Below are positions 33,042-42,976 of a stretch of 64,000 nt of DNA, in pieces (positions within the stretch are counted from its first letter, which is position 1; every line of letters begins with the position of its first letter). Source of the stretch: Calonectria ilicicola (Eukaryota > Ascomycota > Sordariomycetes > Hypocreales > Nectriaceae); contig CP085835.1 in NCBI GenBank assembly GCA_020809705.1, positions 1 through 64,000 of the forward strand, read 5' to 3'. Made by a program: the position numbers and the translations under genes. The notes under the pieces were generated by a model. That model did not search any database. It worked only from the letters and a program-made list of their open reading frames with translations, and had not been told where the DNA came from.

Positions 33042-36000
33042 ATGGACTGCCCCTCTTATGGGGGCAGGTATACTGATATTTTGGAATATATTAGGAAAAA
33101 ACACCCCCAACACCGCTTCTCAGACCAACAGCTAGGCCCCTTAGGCCTAGTTCCCTGCCCTACCTGTTTTACAGCTTGCAAAAAGGCCCATAGAATCAAA
33201 ACACATCAATCCAAGGTCCATGCAATACCTAGGTCATCCTCAGTCTCAACCCCAGCTAGGCTAGCTACCCAACCTACCCAACCTACCCTAGACCAACAGC
33301 CGCCGCCTTCCTCAGCACCCCCGGCTATAGCCCGGTCTAGTAGGTGTAAGGATCCGTACTTCCCATTACGTCAATTAGCCCGTCAGGCCAAAAGATAAGT
33401 CAATAATCGCAATGCTTGCAATTACAGGTACAGATAACAGCTATTAAATAGGGTCTCGTGCGCCCGGTTGCACAGGTCGTAACAGTAGGCCTAGGGCCCA
33501 GCCTTTCCAACCAGAAATTCCTCCCCCTTCCACCTACCCAACCTACCCTACACTCCCTAGGAAACGCACTGCTAGGAGCCCCTCAGCTGAGCCCCCTAGA
33601 GGCAGGATTAGATTCTACTCACCTGTGCCCTCTAATGCCTCTAGCCCGGCTAGGCCAGCCTCCCAGCCCCCTCCCTCACCTACCCTAGACCCAGCTAGGA
33701 AAAGGGCTATTTCTATCTCTTCAACCTCAAGCCTAGCCTCCATCCAGGACCTAGGCAGAGCGGTTAACCCTAACCCTAGTCACAACCCTAGTCATAACAC
33801 AAGGCACCGGTCACCTTCCCTACCCCCAGCAGCAGCTATTACTGCCCAATTCCACCCACCTACCCTAGAGGAACAACACAATGAAGCTCTTACCCTAAAG
33901 GCTTTCCCTGCTACCTACCCAGAACCTCCTATCCTACCCAGCCAAGACCACCAACCCCAAGGCTCCAACCAACCTAGCCTAATCCAGCAAGCGACCAAGT
34001 GGCTAGAAAGAGGCTTTATTGGAAGGGCTGCTAGAGCTATATACGACTCAGCACCTCTAGCCCCTAAAAATAAGGAAATAAGGGACCTCCTTAGGGATAA
34101 ACACCCTATAGGCCCCAAGGACCCCTTTAAAGGAGCAAATCTAGCAACCAACCAACCAATCAACTAGGAAACCCTTATCAAAGCCTTTAAGACTATTTAT
34201 AAGGAAAAGGCCCCCGGCCTCTCTGGATGGACTAGGCCCCTCCTTAGCCTAGCTACTAGGAGCTAGGAGGTCACAGTCTTCCTAACCCTCCTAACCAATA
34301 TGATTAGACTAGGAACAGCCCCTGGACCTAACCTTCTATATGCCTCTAGACTAATAGGCCTAGAAAAGGAAGGTGGAGGGGTTAGACCTATAGCTGTGGG
34401 AGATATAGTCTATAGGCTAGCTATGAAGGCTATCCTTATAACCCACTTCTCAAATAAAATGCTGCTTCCTAATTAGCTAGGAGTCCAATCTCCTGGAGGG
34501 GTAGAACCAGCTATTTTTATTATGGAAGAGGCTATAAGTAGCCTAAATAGAGGGAAATATACCTCCATCACATCTCTAGATGCTATTAATATATTTAATG
34601 ATATGGATAGAAAGTATATAGCAGCCTCTACCTTAAAATTCGCCCCCACCCTATATAAGGCTGTAAAATGGGCTTATAATAACCCCTCTTTACTAGTCCT
34701 AGGCCAAGGCCATTACCTAGTCTTAGCCCAAGGGGTTAGACAAGGTGACCCTCTTGGCCCCTTGCTGTTTTCCCTAGCTATAAGACCTACCTTAAAGCTC
34801 CTTCTAGAAAAGCTTCCTTCAGCTACTCTAGTTGCCTATTTGGATGATATATTTATCCTTAGTAAGGAAGAGGTAGGGAAAGCCCTAGAAATAGCTAAAA
34901 AGGTCTTTAAGAATTCCCCTTTAAAGCTAAACCACCAGAAAAGCAAGAAAACAGCTATAACAACTTTAAGAAAGAAAGGCCTAGTTACTCTAGGAACTTT
35001 TATAGGACCTCTAGAAGCTAGGAAAAACTTCCTAAATAGGAAATCCCTCCTTCTTCAAAAAACAATCCAGGAGCTAGATGGCCTATTTAAATAAAATGCC
35101 CTTCTCTTACTAAGAGGCAGTATTCACCTCCTTTTAAAATACCTTCTAAAACAACTAGCTCCAGAAGGCCTAGAAAAGCTATAGTAGGAAATCGACCTAG
35201 CTATAGAGAAATCTATCCAGAAGCTTACACAAAGGAAAAAACAAAACCCCCTACCTACCCTAAACCCTTATTTAATAGCTATTCCTCCTTAAAGAGAAGG
35301 CCTAGGTATTCCTATTCACCAGGATATAGCAAAGGGCCTATACCAAGCAGCCAAAGAAGCTAGCTACCTTATAATTAAAAAGATCATCTTTTTCTTTTCT
35401 AAGGGCTTTTTAGAGGACCCTTTCTCAATCTAGCCCTACACAGCCCCGCCCCCTACAGCTCAAGAAGTCCTAGAACTGGATACATCCTATAAAGTGGAAC
35501 AGCTAGAGAAAACCCTAGCCCCTAGCTATAAGAAAACCTACCTAGAAAATACTAGCTATCTAAGCAGAAAGTGGCTTTAAGTCTTACCTACTCAAAAAAC
35601 CTATATTTTAGTAAACCAAGAAGTTACTAAATACCTTAGAAATAAGCTACTATTACCCTCTAAGACCCCTAGAAGCCCTTACAACCACTATAAGGAAATA
35701 GTAGATATAAATCATAAAGATATTTACAAGATAGCTACTAAAAGATGGATCCAATGCCATAATCAGATCAATCAAGCCCTCAAGAAAGCCCTAGAAAGTA
35801 ACCCTACCTTAAAGATCAAAATAGAGCCCCTTATTGACCCTAGCCTTAACCTAAAGGCAGACTTCTCTATTCTCAAGGGCTCTAACCACTATTACTATAA
35901 CCTACAAATAGTAATTATTAATAGCCAAGAAAAGGAAGCCTAGGAAATCCTAGCTACTACAGCCAAGGATAAACTAAGGAAATATAAGACTCTAGATCTC

Positions 36001-36237
36001 TTCTTCTAACCCCTAATCTTCTTTACTGGAGGCTTAATGGAGCTAGAAATAGTTAAAAGCTATAAAAAGCTCTAGGAAGTAATAAGGAAAATAATAACTA
36101 GCCAGCTTAACATCTCTATTAATCTTATATTTAGTAAGTTTAGAGCCTAGGCAGCTAGCTCTATAGCTATTAATCTTACTAAAAACCTAATTCTTATTCC
36201 TAAAGGGCTAAAAGCTAGCCTTTTTAATCAAAACTAA
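33042..36237 (+). pseudogene. Zinc finger / RT / endonuclease ORF of copy B, with many stops
   Basis: Frame from ATG 33042 to TAA 36235-36237. After leaving out the 139-bp insertion and one 6-bp duplication it would be 1,017 codons with no frameshift, giving the expected size of the intact protein (about 1,016 residues). The N-terminus has a C2H2 finger (CPTCFTACKKAHRIKTHQSKVH) and a likely damaged one before it, followed by a Pro/Ser-rich linker. The RT palm (SLDAINIFND, RQGDPLGPLLF, YLDD) is still readable. Premature stops occur, for example, in NQLG (CAG to TAG, about 34474), at about 35092, 35184 and 35291, and in the endonuclease part. Not functional. Confidence 0.85.
33345..33483. mobile_element. 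139-bp insertion with 6-bp duplication AGTAGG
   Basis: AGTAGG at 33339-33344 and 33484-33489 brackets 139 bp whose ends are weakly complementary (TGTAAGGATCCG versus TGTTACGACCTG). Leaving out the insert plus one AGTAGG joins the zinc-finger frame to the downstream Pro-rich frame exactly. The insert has ordinary composition, unlike the RIP-altered surroundings, which suggests it arrived after RIP. Class unknown. Confidence 0.7.
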
Positions 36238-36535
36238 TCTCTATTATACTTTCTATTTTACTCTCTATTTTACTCTCTCCTTTACCCTTTCTTTATTCTC
36301 TCTTTTACTCTCTACTTTACCCCCTAATATCTATTTTACTCTTTCCTTTACTCTCTCTTTATTCTCTCTTTTACTCTCTCCTTTACTTTCTCTTTATTCT
36401 CTCTTTTACTTTTTACTCTACCCTTTAATTTTTATTTTCTTATTTTCCTATCTTCCTATTTTCCTATTTTCTTATTTTCCTATTTTCCTATTTTCCTATT
36501 TTCCTATTTTCTTATTTTCTTATCTAAGAACTCTT
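36238..36535 (+). repeat. Pyrimidine-rich 3' UTR repeats of copy B
   Basis: Counterpart of 2407-2645, with a longer run of CCTATTTT units at about 36440-36520. Confidence 0.8.
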
Positions 36536-36641
36536 ATCTTAATACTCCTTTATAAAACCTAGAAACTTAGAAATATCTTTCCTATTAAAAAGCAACCAAG
36601 CACTATTAGCTATAGATAGTTAAATATACCTAACCCTTAAA

Positions 36642-36653
36642 CCCTAACCCTAA
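36642..36653 (+). other. Telomere-like junction CCCTAACCCTAA
   Basis: Two exact units of the C-rich telomere strand follow the 92-bp tail of copy B. Unique sequence of normal composition starts at 36654. Confidence 0.8.
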
Positions 36654-37524
36654 GCATGTGCTCGAGCTCGTCGGTAGCGTGCCTCTCTGGAGCTGGCCGA
36701 TAACACCAGCCGCGAGCCGTCTCCTGCTCTCCGGCAACGACATCTCCCACTCGCTGCCCTGTTGCCTAGATCGTGTCGGTGCCTCTGTCAGCCTCAGCTC
36801 ACCCGACCTCAACCCAAGCTCCAGAAGCAGCTCAACTTAGATCTACGGGAGCTCAGCTCTGGGAACCAAAATGGATTTGATACGCTTGAGTTTCGTCTCC
36901 GAGTAAACTGGTATCTAGAAAAACAGCCAGCGAACCAACGGCAATGGTAATCAAAGGGAAGATCAAATATAATCAGTATACTCTTATTACTATTAGACTT
37001 TGCGTTGTAGCCAGATATAACCGAATTAGTAGGTGCTTGATTATGCATCCATCTAGATAAACGGGAGACCAAATTTTGAAACCTTATGTTAATATCAGGG
37101 GATTCACTTGTAAAGGTTAGACAGGTCAAAAAGAGATAGGGCGCAGGAGACATTGTAAAGGAGGTGCAACAGGAGACGCACGGGGTAGTGCGAGAATTGG
37201 CGGCCTTGTTGTGAGATGGTGATCCAATCGGTTGTAAAGACCAGGTTATTACGGACTTGAATTTGACGTACCAGGCGGCTGCCATTAATCAACCACTCTG
37301 GCTAACCGAAAGTGAGAGCAATGAGGAGAAAATGAGCGACTGAGGCGTCGGTTAGACAAGAAATTTAAAGGTGAGTAAACTCTGCTATTAAAAAACTGGA
37401 ATTCTATAATGAGATGTAGAAAATTGAACGCGATTACATCAAGACTGCAACTTCCTAGGTGAAGGAAATCAAAGTAGACCCACGCAAAGAGCGGGCCTTT
37501 TAGTTCATGACACAAACTGAAGAA
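36654..37524. other. Intergenic region with possible relic coding traces
   Basis: No intact gene. On the plus strand between about 37130 and 37500, fragments read like an old coding region (GAGDIVKEVQQET, GVVRELAALL, CKDQVITDLNLTYQAAAIN, then VKEIKVDPRKERAF), separated by stops. I cannot name the family. Confidence 0.35.
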
Positions 37525-38763
37525 CTAGTACAACTCTGCGTAGCTGTAGCAGAGGAAATCCTGACGAATATCCATCACACTTCCGATCGTGGTAGTGACA
37601 TTAACCGTAGTTCCGGTACGAATAGTGGTGTCCAGAGTGACATTCTCCCCCTTCTGGTTAGTCCAATCATGGGGCACCACAGGGCCTGATATATCTGTCA
37701 GTCTTGAACTCAGGTCTCTTGATTGCCAAGACCACCAGGCACGATCAAGATTTGCGTGATGGAGATAGAAGATTGGGTCGGCAGCTATGTGAGAGTCAAT
37801 GTTAGCGAGCTAGACAAGTGTGGAGCTAAAAGGGCCAGTAACTTACGACTGGTATAGGTATCTGTAATTGAGCCATACAGCCCCCCAACACCGGGATGTC
37901 CGGCAGCGTGCAGGCTTTCTTCAGTCTTCTTGCTGAAATAGCCAAAGTCGGAGTAGGCCATGCCGGCTGCCACAACAGTCTTGTTCGCAGAATCCGCAAA
38001 TAGTTGGGGCACAAAGTCTCGCCGGACGCATCGGGGGTTGGAGGATGTGTTGAGGCCGGGGCCCATATGGGTCGTGAGGTTGGCGAACGGGCCGTCCGGA
38101 ATACAGCCACCGCCCGTTCGATCATCCAGTGATAATGGCACACCATCTGCAGTCACGGGGACGCTTGGGTCTGGGTTCTCCTTGGTACCGGGGACCCACT
38201 CTCCGTTCCCACCGAAACCAGTCACTGGGTCCCAGATTTTAGACTTGTTCATGTCCTCTTTGGAATCGGCGTCAAGTGACCAATCCCAATAGGGCTGACC
38301 CCCCTCGAAACCGCACTCTCGAATATCCTGTTCATACTTCCACACAAACAGGCGATGCCATGGGTAGAAAGTTCCCTACGTAAGGTTAGATATTGCAAAC
38401 AATGTTAGCATTTTAAGGTTGGCTCTTACTGAGAAGTGATTGACGTCTGTTTGAAGCATATGATCCCCAACATAATCTTCATACCTGCTTGTTGAGCCAG
38501 GAAGGTCATCCTTGGAAGTCAATGGCTCCTTATTGAGCACACATTGAACTGCCTTGATGTAAGACTGTTGTTCAGTCGCTGATAGGGATCTCCTGGTTCA
38601 ATTCGTCAGAGTCTGTTTCCTAATATCCACGATATGAACCTAAATACCACTCTTTTCGCACAGGGGGATTTCCGCACAACCCTCGTGCTTGGTTCACAGG
38701 TACTGCGCCGGAAAGTGGAAGGAGAGGCGATAAAGAGCCAAGCCAAAGTAAGACCTTCATCAT
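37525..38763 (-). CDS. Secreted tyrosinase (type 3 copper enzyme)
   Basis: Four exons on the minus strand: 38648-38763, 38430-38592, 37847-38375 and 37525-37784, giving 355 residues. The introns have GT-AG ends and keep the frame. The N-terminus is a signal peptide (MMKVLLWLGSLSPLLPLSGA), so the enzyme should be exported. Copper site A: His in GDHMLQTDVNH and GTFYPWHRLFVWKYEQ (residues about 84-106). Copper site B: SLHAAGHPGVGG and, across the last intron, SPADPIFYLHHANLDRAWWSWQ in two parts (SPADPIFYLHH and ANLDRAWWSWQ). GGQPYWDWSLD is also typical. It oxidises phenols to quinones in melanin-like or secondary metabolite formation. It is shorter than mushroom tyrosinases and lacks their C-terminal cap. 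First or second ATG could be used. Confidence 0.9.
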
Positions 38764-39879
38764 GATGGAGATAAAAAGCGTTAAATGGTGCAGAGAGTGA
38801 ATATGAATGAGTCCGAGTCAAGGACAAGAAGCTCGAATGATGGGAAGACTGAGTGTCCTGAAGAAGACGATTTTCCATTTGGGTAATGATCGGTGATATA
38901 TATATTCTCAAGGCTTGAACGTGAAAATTTCTCAAATCCCTACGAAAGTCCACAATCAGGTTTAGTAATCGGGTTTGTTCTCTGTCCGTTTCCCTGGTCG
39001 CCTCTTCACCTTGTCGCCCCGCATGAGACCGTGCCTTCGGGGATTGGGCGTTTGGTGCTAATCAGGCATTGCATATTTCGCCTAGTTTATCAATTACACC
39101 GCGGGTTCCGTACGGGAAGCATCCAATTGTGGAATATGCGGTCATGGTCCACCATGCGTATTAATAAAATGGAGCAAAGAAATCATGCAGCCGTCGTATC
39201 CGAAGGTGACCTGAGTATCAATGCAGATGCCCTCTTCAGTATTTTCATGAAAGAAACCGTGAATAATTAATACGACCCTGAAGCATATCACCCGCAAGCT
39301 ATCTACTCTTCGGACATGTGGTGCCTCCTGAATTCGCCGAGACCGTCAGGACGGGCTCCAAAGTGACTATCTTTTAAACTTTACCTAAACCAGCAGCACC
39401 GCTATAAGAATCCAAGTAGGGCTAGTACGCTTTTTGCCTGCCAGCCAGTGGCATGCGCAAAAAAACGCTTTGCTATGTCACCAGGACACCGTGATAATGG
39501 CCTATACGCCGTCCCGAGAACATGACTAAGCGGATATTGCTTGAACCACCCGCTCAAGAACCACCGAGATGAGAGGCAACGGAACCAACTAGTCGATTTA
39601 CACCTACTACAGACGCCCGAATGATATCCTAGCATTTGCACCTCTATGTTGATTTCTTTGAGCGAACCTTCTGATTGCTCGCATCCTGTGTGTGGTGTTG
39701 GCGCCTGACAATTTGGGAACGAAATGGGCAGCAGGCATAATCCTATATGACGGGGACAAAATTAGGCACGTTGAATACTTTAAGCTATGCAACCCTAAAC
39801 ATACAACGTACTGACTCTAGGCATGTGAAAAGCATCCAGGCCCCTCTCGTTTGTTCCTACCATGAGAGGGAAGTAAACA
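38764..39879. other. Intergenic region upstream of the tyrosinase gene
   Basis: Contains the tyrosinase promoter side; no gene recognised. The small open frames here lack codon or domain support. Confidence 0.5.
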
Positions 39880-40075
39880 TGGATGACGACAGCAATGAAC
39901 CCAAGAAACGCCGTGCTCGATATGCTCTACGCGCATGTGCCGAGTGCAAACGACGGAAACGCCGCTGTGATGGACGCAGACCCTCGGTTTGCTTCACATT
40001 GCACTTGCAATTCCCAAGGCTCAAGGAAAAACCCCGACAGACCCACTTGTCGTAATAAAGAGAATACAGAGTAAG
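39880..40075 (+). pseudogene. Fragment of a Zn(II)2Cys6 regulator gene
   Basis: From ATG 39880 the sequence encodes an acidic start, a basic stretch and the first half of a zinc cluster (RACAECKRRKRRCDGRRPS). The second half (PTCRNKENTE) appears about 55 bp later in another frame behind a possible intron ending CCCGACAG, followed by a donor-like GTAAGTCC at about 40072. One expected cysteine is missing at the join, and no downstream regulator domain is present for more than 1.4 kb. Read as a dead remnant of a pathway regulator near the tyrosinase and flavoenzyme genes. Confidence 0.6.
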
Positions 40076-41495
40076 TCCAATCACACAGCAAGTACCAATT
40101 ACTATCAAAAGTCATGGCATCGCATGTCCCGTATGGAAGCGAATTTGCAGTTGGTAGGCGACCCATACGTCGGCGTTGTCTGACAAAAGAGCATCGTGTC
40201 CCTTAGTTGGAGTACAGGCGCAGCTCTTCGCGCCGCGGTCAAAGCAGCATCGCCTTTTTTTCCGGACCTCATCAAAGGATCATGAACTGGGATCCGGTCA
40301 CAAAGGAGGCCCAAGGCCAACAACCTGGTTAAGGTTATATTATATTCATTCAAGTTAGATAGGGGGATAGGAAAGACCAAGTGGTTAAGGGCCTAGAAAT
40401 AGGATCCAGAGCTGACACTGGGCTGCTCCTCACCCAAAGAGGTAAGTAGGGCTGATGTGGGGTAATAGAGATTAATGAAGGCTAATGAAGGCTGATGAGG
40501 GGCTGATGAATAGCTGAGCCGAAGTTGAGCTAGGGAGCGAAGAGGTCATAAAAGCGGCAACCCGTGCCTGGTCACGTGTGGCTTGTGTTTCGTCTCATAA
40601 TACCTAGGTAAATAACACCAAATAATACCTAGGGTAGGTGGGTCTTTATTATTCTACCACTTTTAACCGCCTAATATGTCATGGGTTGTAACATCTAACT
40701 TAATCGCCTAACGAGTAGAATAATATTTATTGCCACAAGAGATGGCAGCTCGGCGTAGTCAAGTTAGTAATTTCATATGGCAAGATTTTTCCGAGCGCTA
40801 TGTTATTTTAAGTCATTGTGTTATGGTGGGGTCTTTACGTACATGTCCCCATCGGAAGATCGGAAGAAGGAGAAACCGCCGATGTTAAACCGCCCTGGCA
40901 CTATGGTAGTGGCTTGACTGCGCCGCCGTAGCATCATCGGAGCAGTTAGAGTAAATTGATCAATTGATAATGAGAGTTGTAAAAGTTTATTTTTAGAATT
41001 TCACTCATATTACACTGTATAGAAAACTATACTCTCACGAGCTAAGAGCGAAAGGCCAGACATGTATTAGTCATCGGAATTTTGGGTTGGCTCAGACGCG
41101 ATTGTGATGCTATTCCCATGTTGTCTAAAGACCCGGCCATTTGGGCACGGAGATGAAGCTGCCTCAGGTCTTCAAACGTTATTGCCCTAGCGGCGGGGGA
41201 TGGAGCCGATCATAGTGCTAGTAGCTGACTAATATATTAGTTTCTATTTTACGAATACAGTTGGCTCTATTACAATGTCGGAGGTCTGAGGGCCTGCCAC
41301 TACCGCTTAGTAATGATTTCGGAGGTTTGCGATGGGTAGCATCTTCAACACGGATCTATTATAAGTTGAGGTGACTCCCACCTGAGAGTCGTTTTGCTAG
41401 AACATCATCAATACACGACACTTGACATTTTACAACTAGCTGGGATCAACTACATTTAACTCTTTCTTTGTGCTCAAGCCTCTCTCTTTTTAACC
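40076..41495. other. Intergenic region upstream of the flavoenzyme gene
   Basis: No gene seen. A degenerate short repeat of GGCTGATGA/AATGAAGGCT type lies at about 40449-40520, and two copies of AATAATACCTAGG-like sequence at about 40598-40640. The last 100 bp hold the 5' flank of the gene at 41496. Confidence 0.5.
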
Positions 41496-42976
41496 ATGTT
41501 CATCCAACGGCCCCAAAAATTGGCTGTCGTGTGGGTCACCGCCCTCTCTTCCATTGCAACAGCGACTCCAGTTGCCAGTATCACTAGAGATGTTGTGGTT
41601 GTCGGTGGTGGCGCCGCAGGCGCCTACTCGGCCTTTCAGCTGCGCGACAAGTATGGGAAAAGCGTTGCGTTGATTGAAAAACAAGGACGTCTGGTGAGAG
41701 TTCTCCAAATACAAATCTACCTTTGGTAACTGAGTATTAACCGCGAACCACTTGTTGATAGGGTGGCGCAGTTGACAGCTGGACTGACCCGAACACCGGA
41801 GAGAATCATGAATTGGGAGTGGAAGTCTTTGTGGACTACGGCAATGCGACCGACTTCATCTCCCGTCTCAACATAACGGCCACAACTGGAGCAAGCGAAG
41901 CTGTTAATTCTCGTTACGCCAACTTCGAGACAGGCCAGTGGGTAAATTACACTGCACCCACTTCCACTGAACAATATAATGCCTTTGTCAAGTACATTGA
42001 GCAGGCGTCCAAGTATGAGGACATAATGCTCCCGGGATTGTGGAACTTTCCATCTCCTGAAGACATTCCTGAAGATTTACTTATTCCCTTTGGCGACTTT
42101 GTTAAAAAGTATGGCATCGAGGCCGCGGTTCCCAAAATGTGGACCATGGTCACACTCGGTCTCAAGGATATACTCAACCAGCCTACCTTTTACGTTGTAC
42201 AGACCTTCCCAGCTGCGATGGCCCGAGTTTATATTGGACAGGGCCGAGCATTGCATGCGGGCCATCGAAACCAGGATTTGTATGACAATGTCTTGAAGTA
42301 TCTTGGTGACGACAATGTGTTGCTTTCTAGCGTCGTAGAAAGCACAGAGAGAACATCGGACGGAGTCAAGGTCATTGCCAAAAATGAGAACGGGACTTCC
42401 ACGGTGATTAATGCTAAGCAATTACTTATTGCCATTCCGCCTACTCTACCCAATCTCGCCTCATTCAATCTTGATTCCTATGAACTTGGAATCTTGTCAA
42501 AGACGAACTACACAAAGGCATATGTCGGCGGTGTTAAATCATCATGCTTTATTCACAACACTACTATATACAACAACCCCTCAAGCCAGTGGCTGGACTT
42601 CCCAGAATTCAACTTTGTTCTGTGGTTTAAGGACTTCGGGCTGGAGGACCACAGTCAAGTCATGATGTTTGGCAACGAGGATCTATCCAGCGATGATTCA
42701 AAGGCTATTGTGCAACAGGCCTATGACAAGCTGGTTCAGGCGGGAAGCTTAGCTGAAGGATGTGACCTGGAGTGGTTCAATTTTGCCGACCACGGAGATG
42801 TCGATGTACGTGTCTCAGTTGAAGACCTGAAAGCTGGCTTTGTCCAGGACATGTATTCCCTTCAAGGACACCTCTCTACCTGGTACACGGGTGCGGCTTG
42901 GTCGGTGCAGCTGCATACATTCACGTGGGCATTCTCGGACTCGCTGTTTCCGCGAATGTTTGGATCTATAGACTAA
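41496..42976 (+). CDS. Secreted FAD-dependent oxidoreductase (beta-cyclopiazonate dehydrogenase-like)
   Basis: Two exons, 41496-41693 and 41762-42976, give 470 residues. A signal peptide (residues 1-25) precedes the FAD-binding GxGxxG motif in [18 protein letters not shown] and its ending glutamate (ALIEK). The frame resumes after a 68-nt intron with GGAVDSW. Several NxT/NxS sites (NIT, NYT, NTT, NGT) fit passage through the secretory pathway. Overall it resembles the flavin amine oxidase-like family that includes fungal beta-cyclopiazonate dehydrogenase and many uncharacterised secreted paralogues. Substrate cannot be told. No other cyclopiazonic-acid gene is seen nearby, so the name should not be taken as a pathway assignment. 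Confidence 0.85.

Larger units (their letters stand above)
32877..36653 (+). mobile_element. MoTeR-like non-LTR retrotransposon, copy B (apparently full length, RIP-degraded)
   Basis: Begins after the satellite with a 5' leader holding a duplicated ~70-bp unit (GGACCTTTTCTGAGACCC at 32875 and GGACCTTTTCTAAGACCC at 32943). It then has one long reading frame (33042-36237), a pyrimidine-rich 3' UTR, a single 92-bp tail and CCCTAACCCTAA. Total about 3.78 kb including a 139-bp insertion. Many CAA/CAG codons of copy A are TAA/TAG here. Confidence 0.85.

Noticed and set aside
33042..35094. Three separate genes in copy B (33042-33398, 33625-34167 and 34522-35094)
   Set aside because: They are pieces of one retrotransposon ORF, split by a small insertion and by RIP-type stops.
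36809..37285. 158-codon frame on the minus strand
   Set aside because: No family resemblance, low-complexity composition, and the opposite strand shows more protein-like traces; probably chance.
41496..42976. A cyclopiazonic acid cluster
   Set aside because: Only a flavoenzyme of a broad family is present; no PKS-NRPS or prenyltransferase lies in the window.
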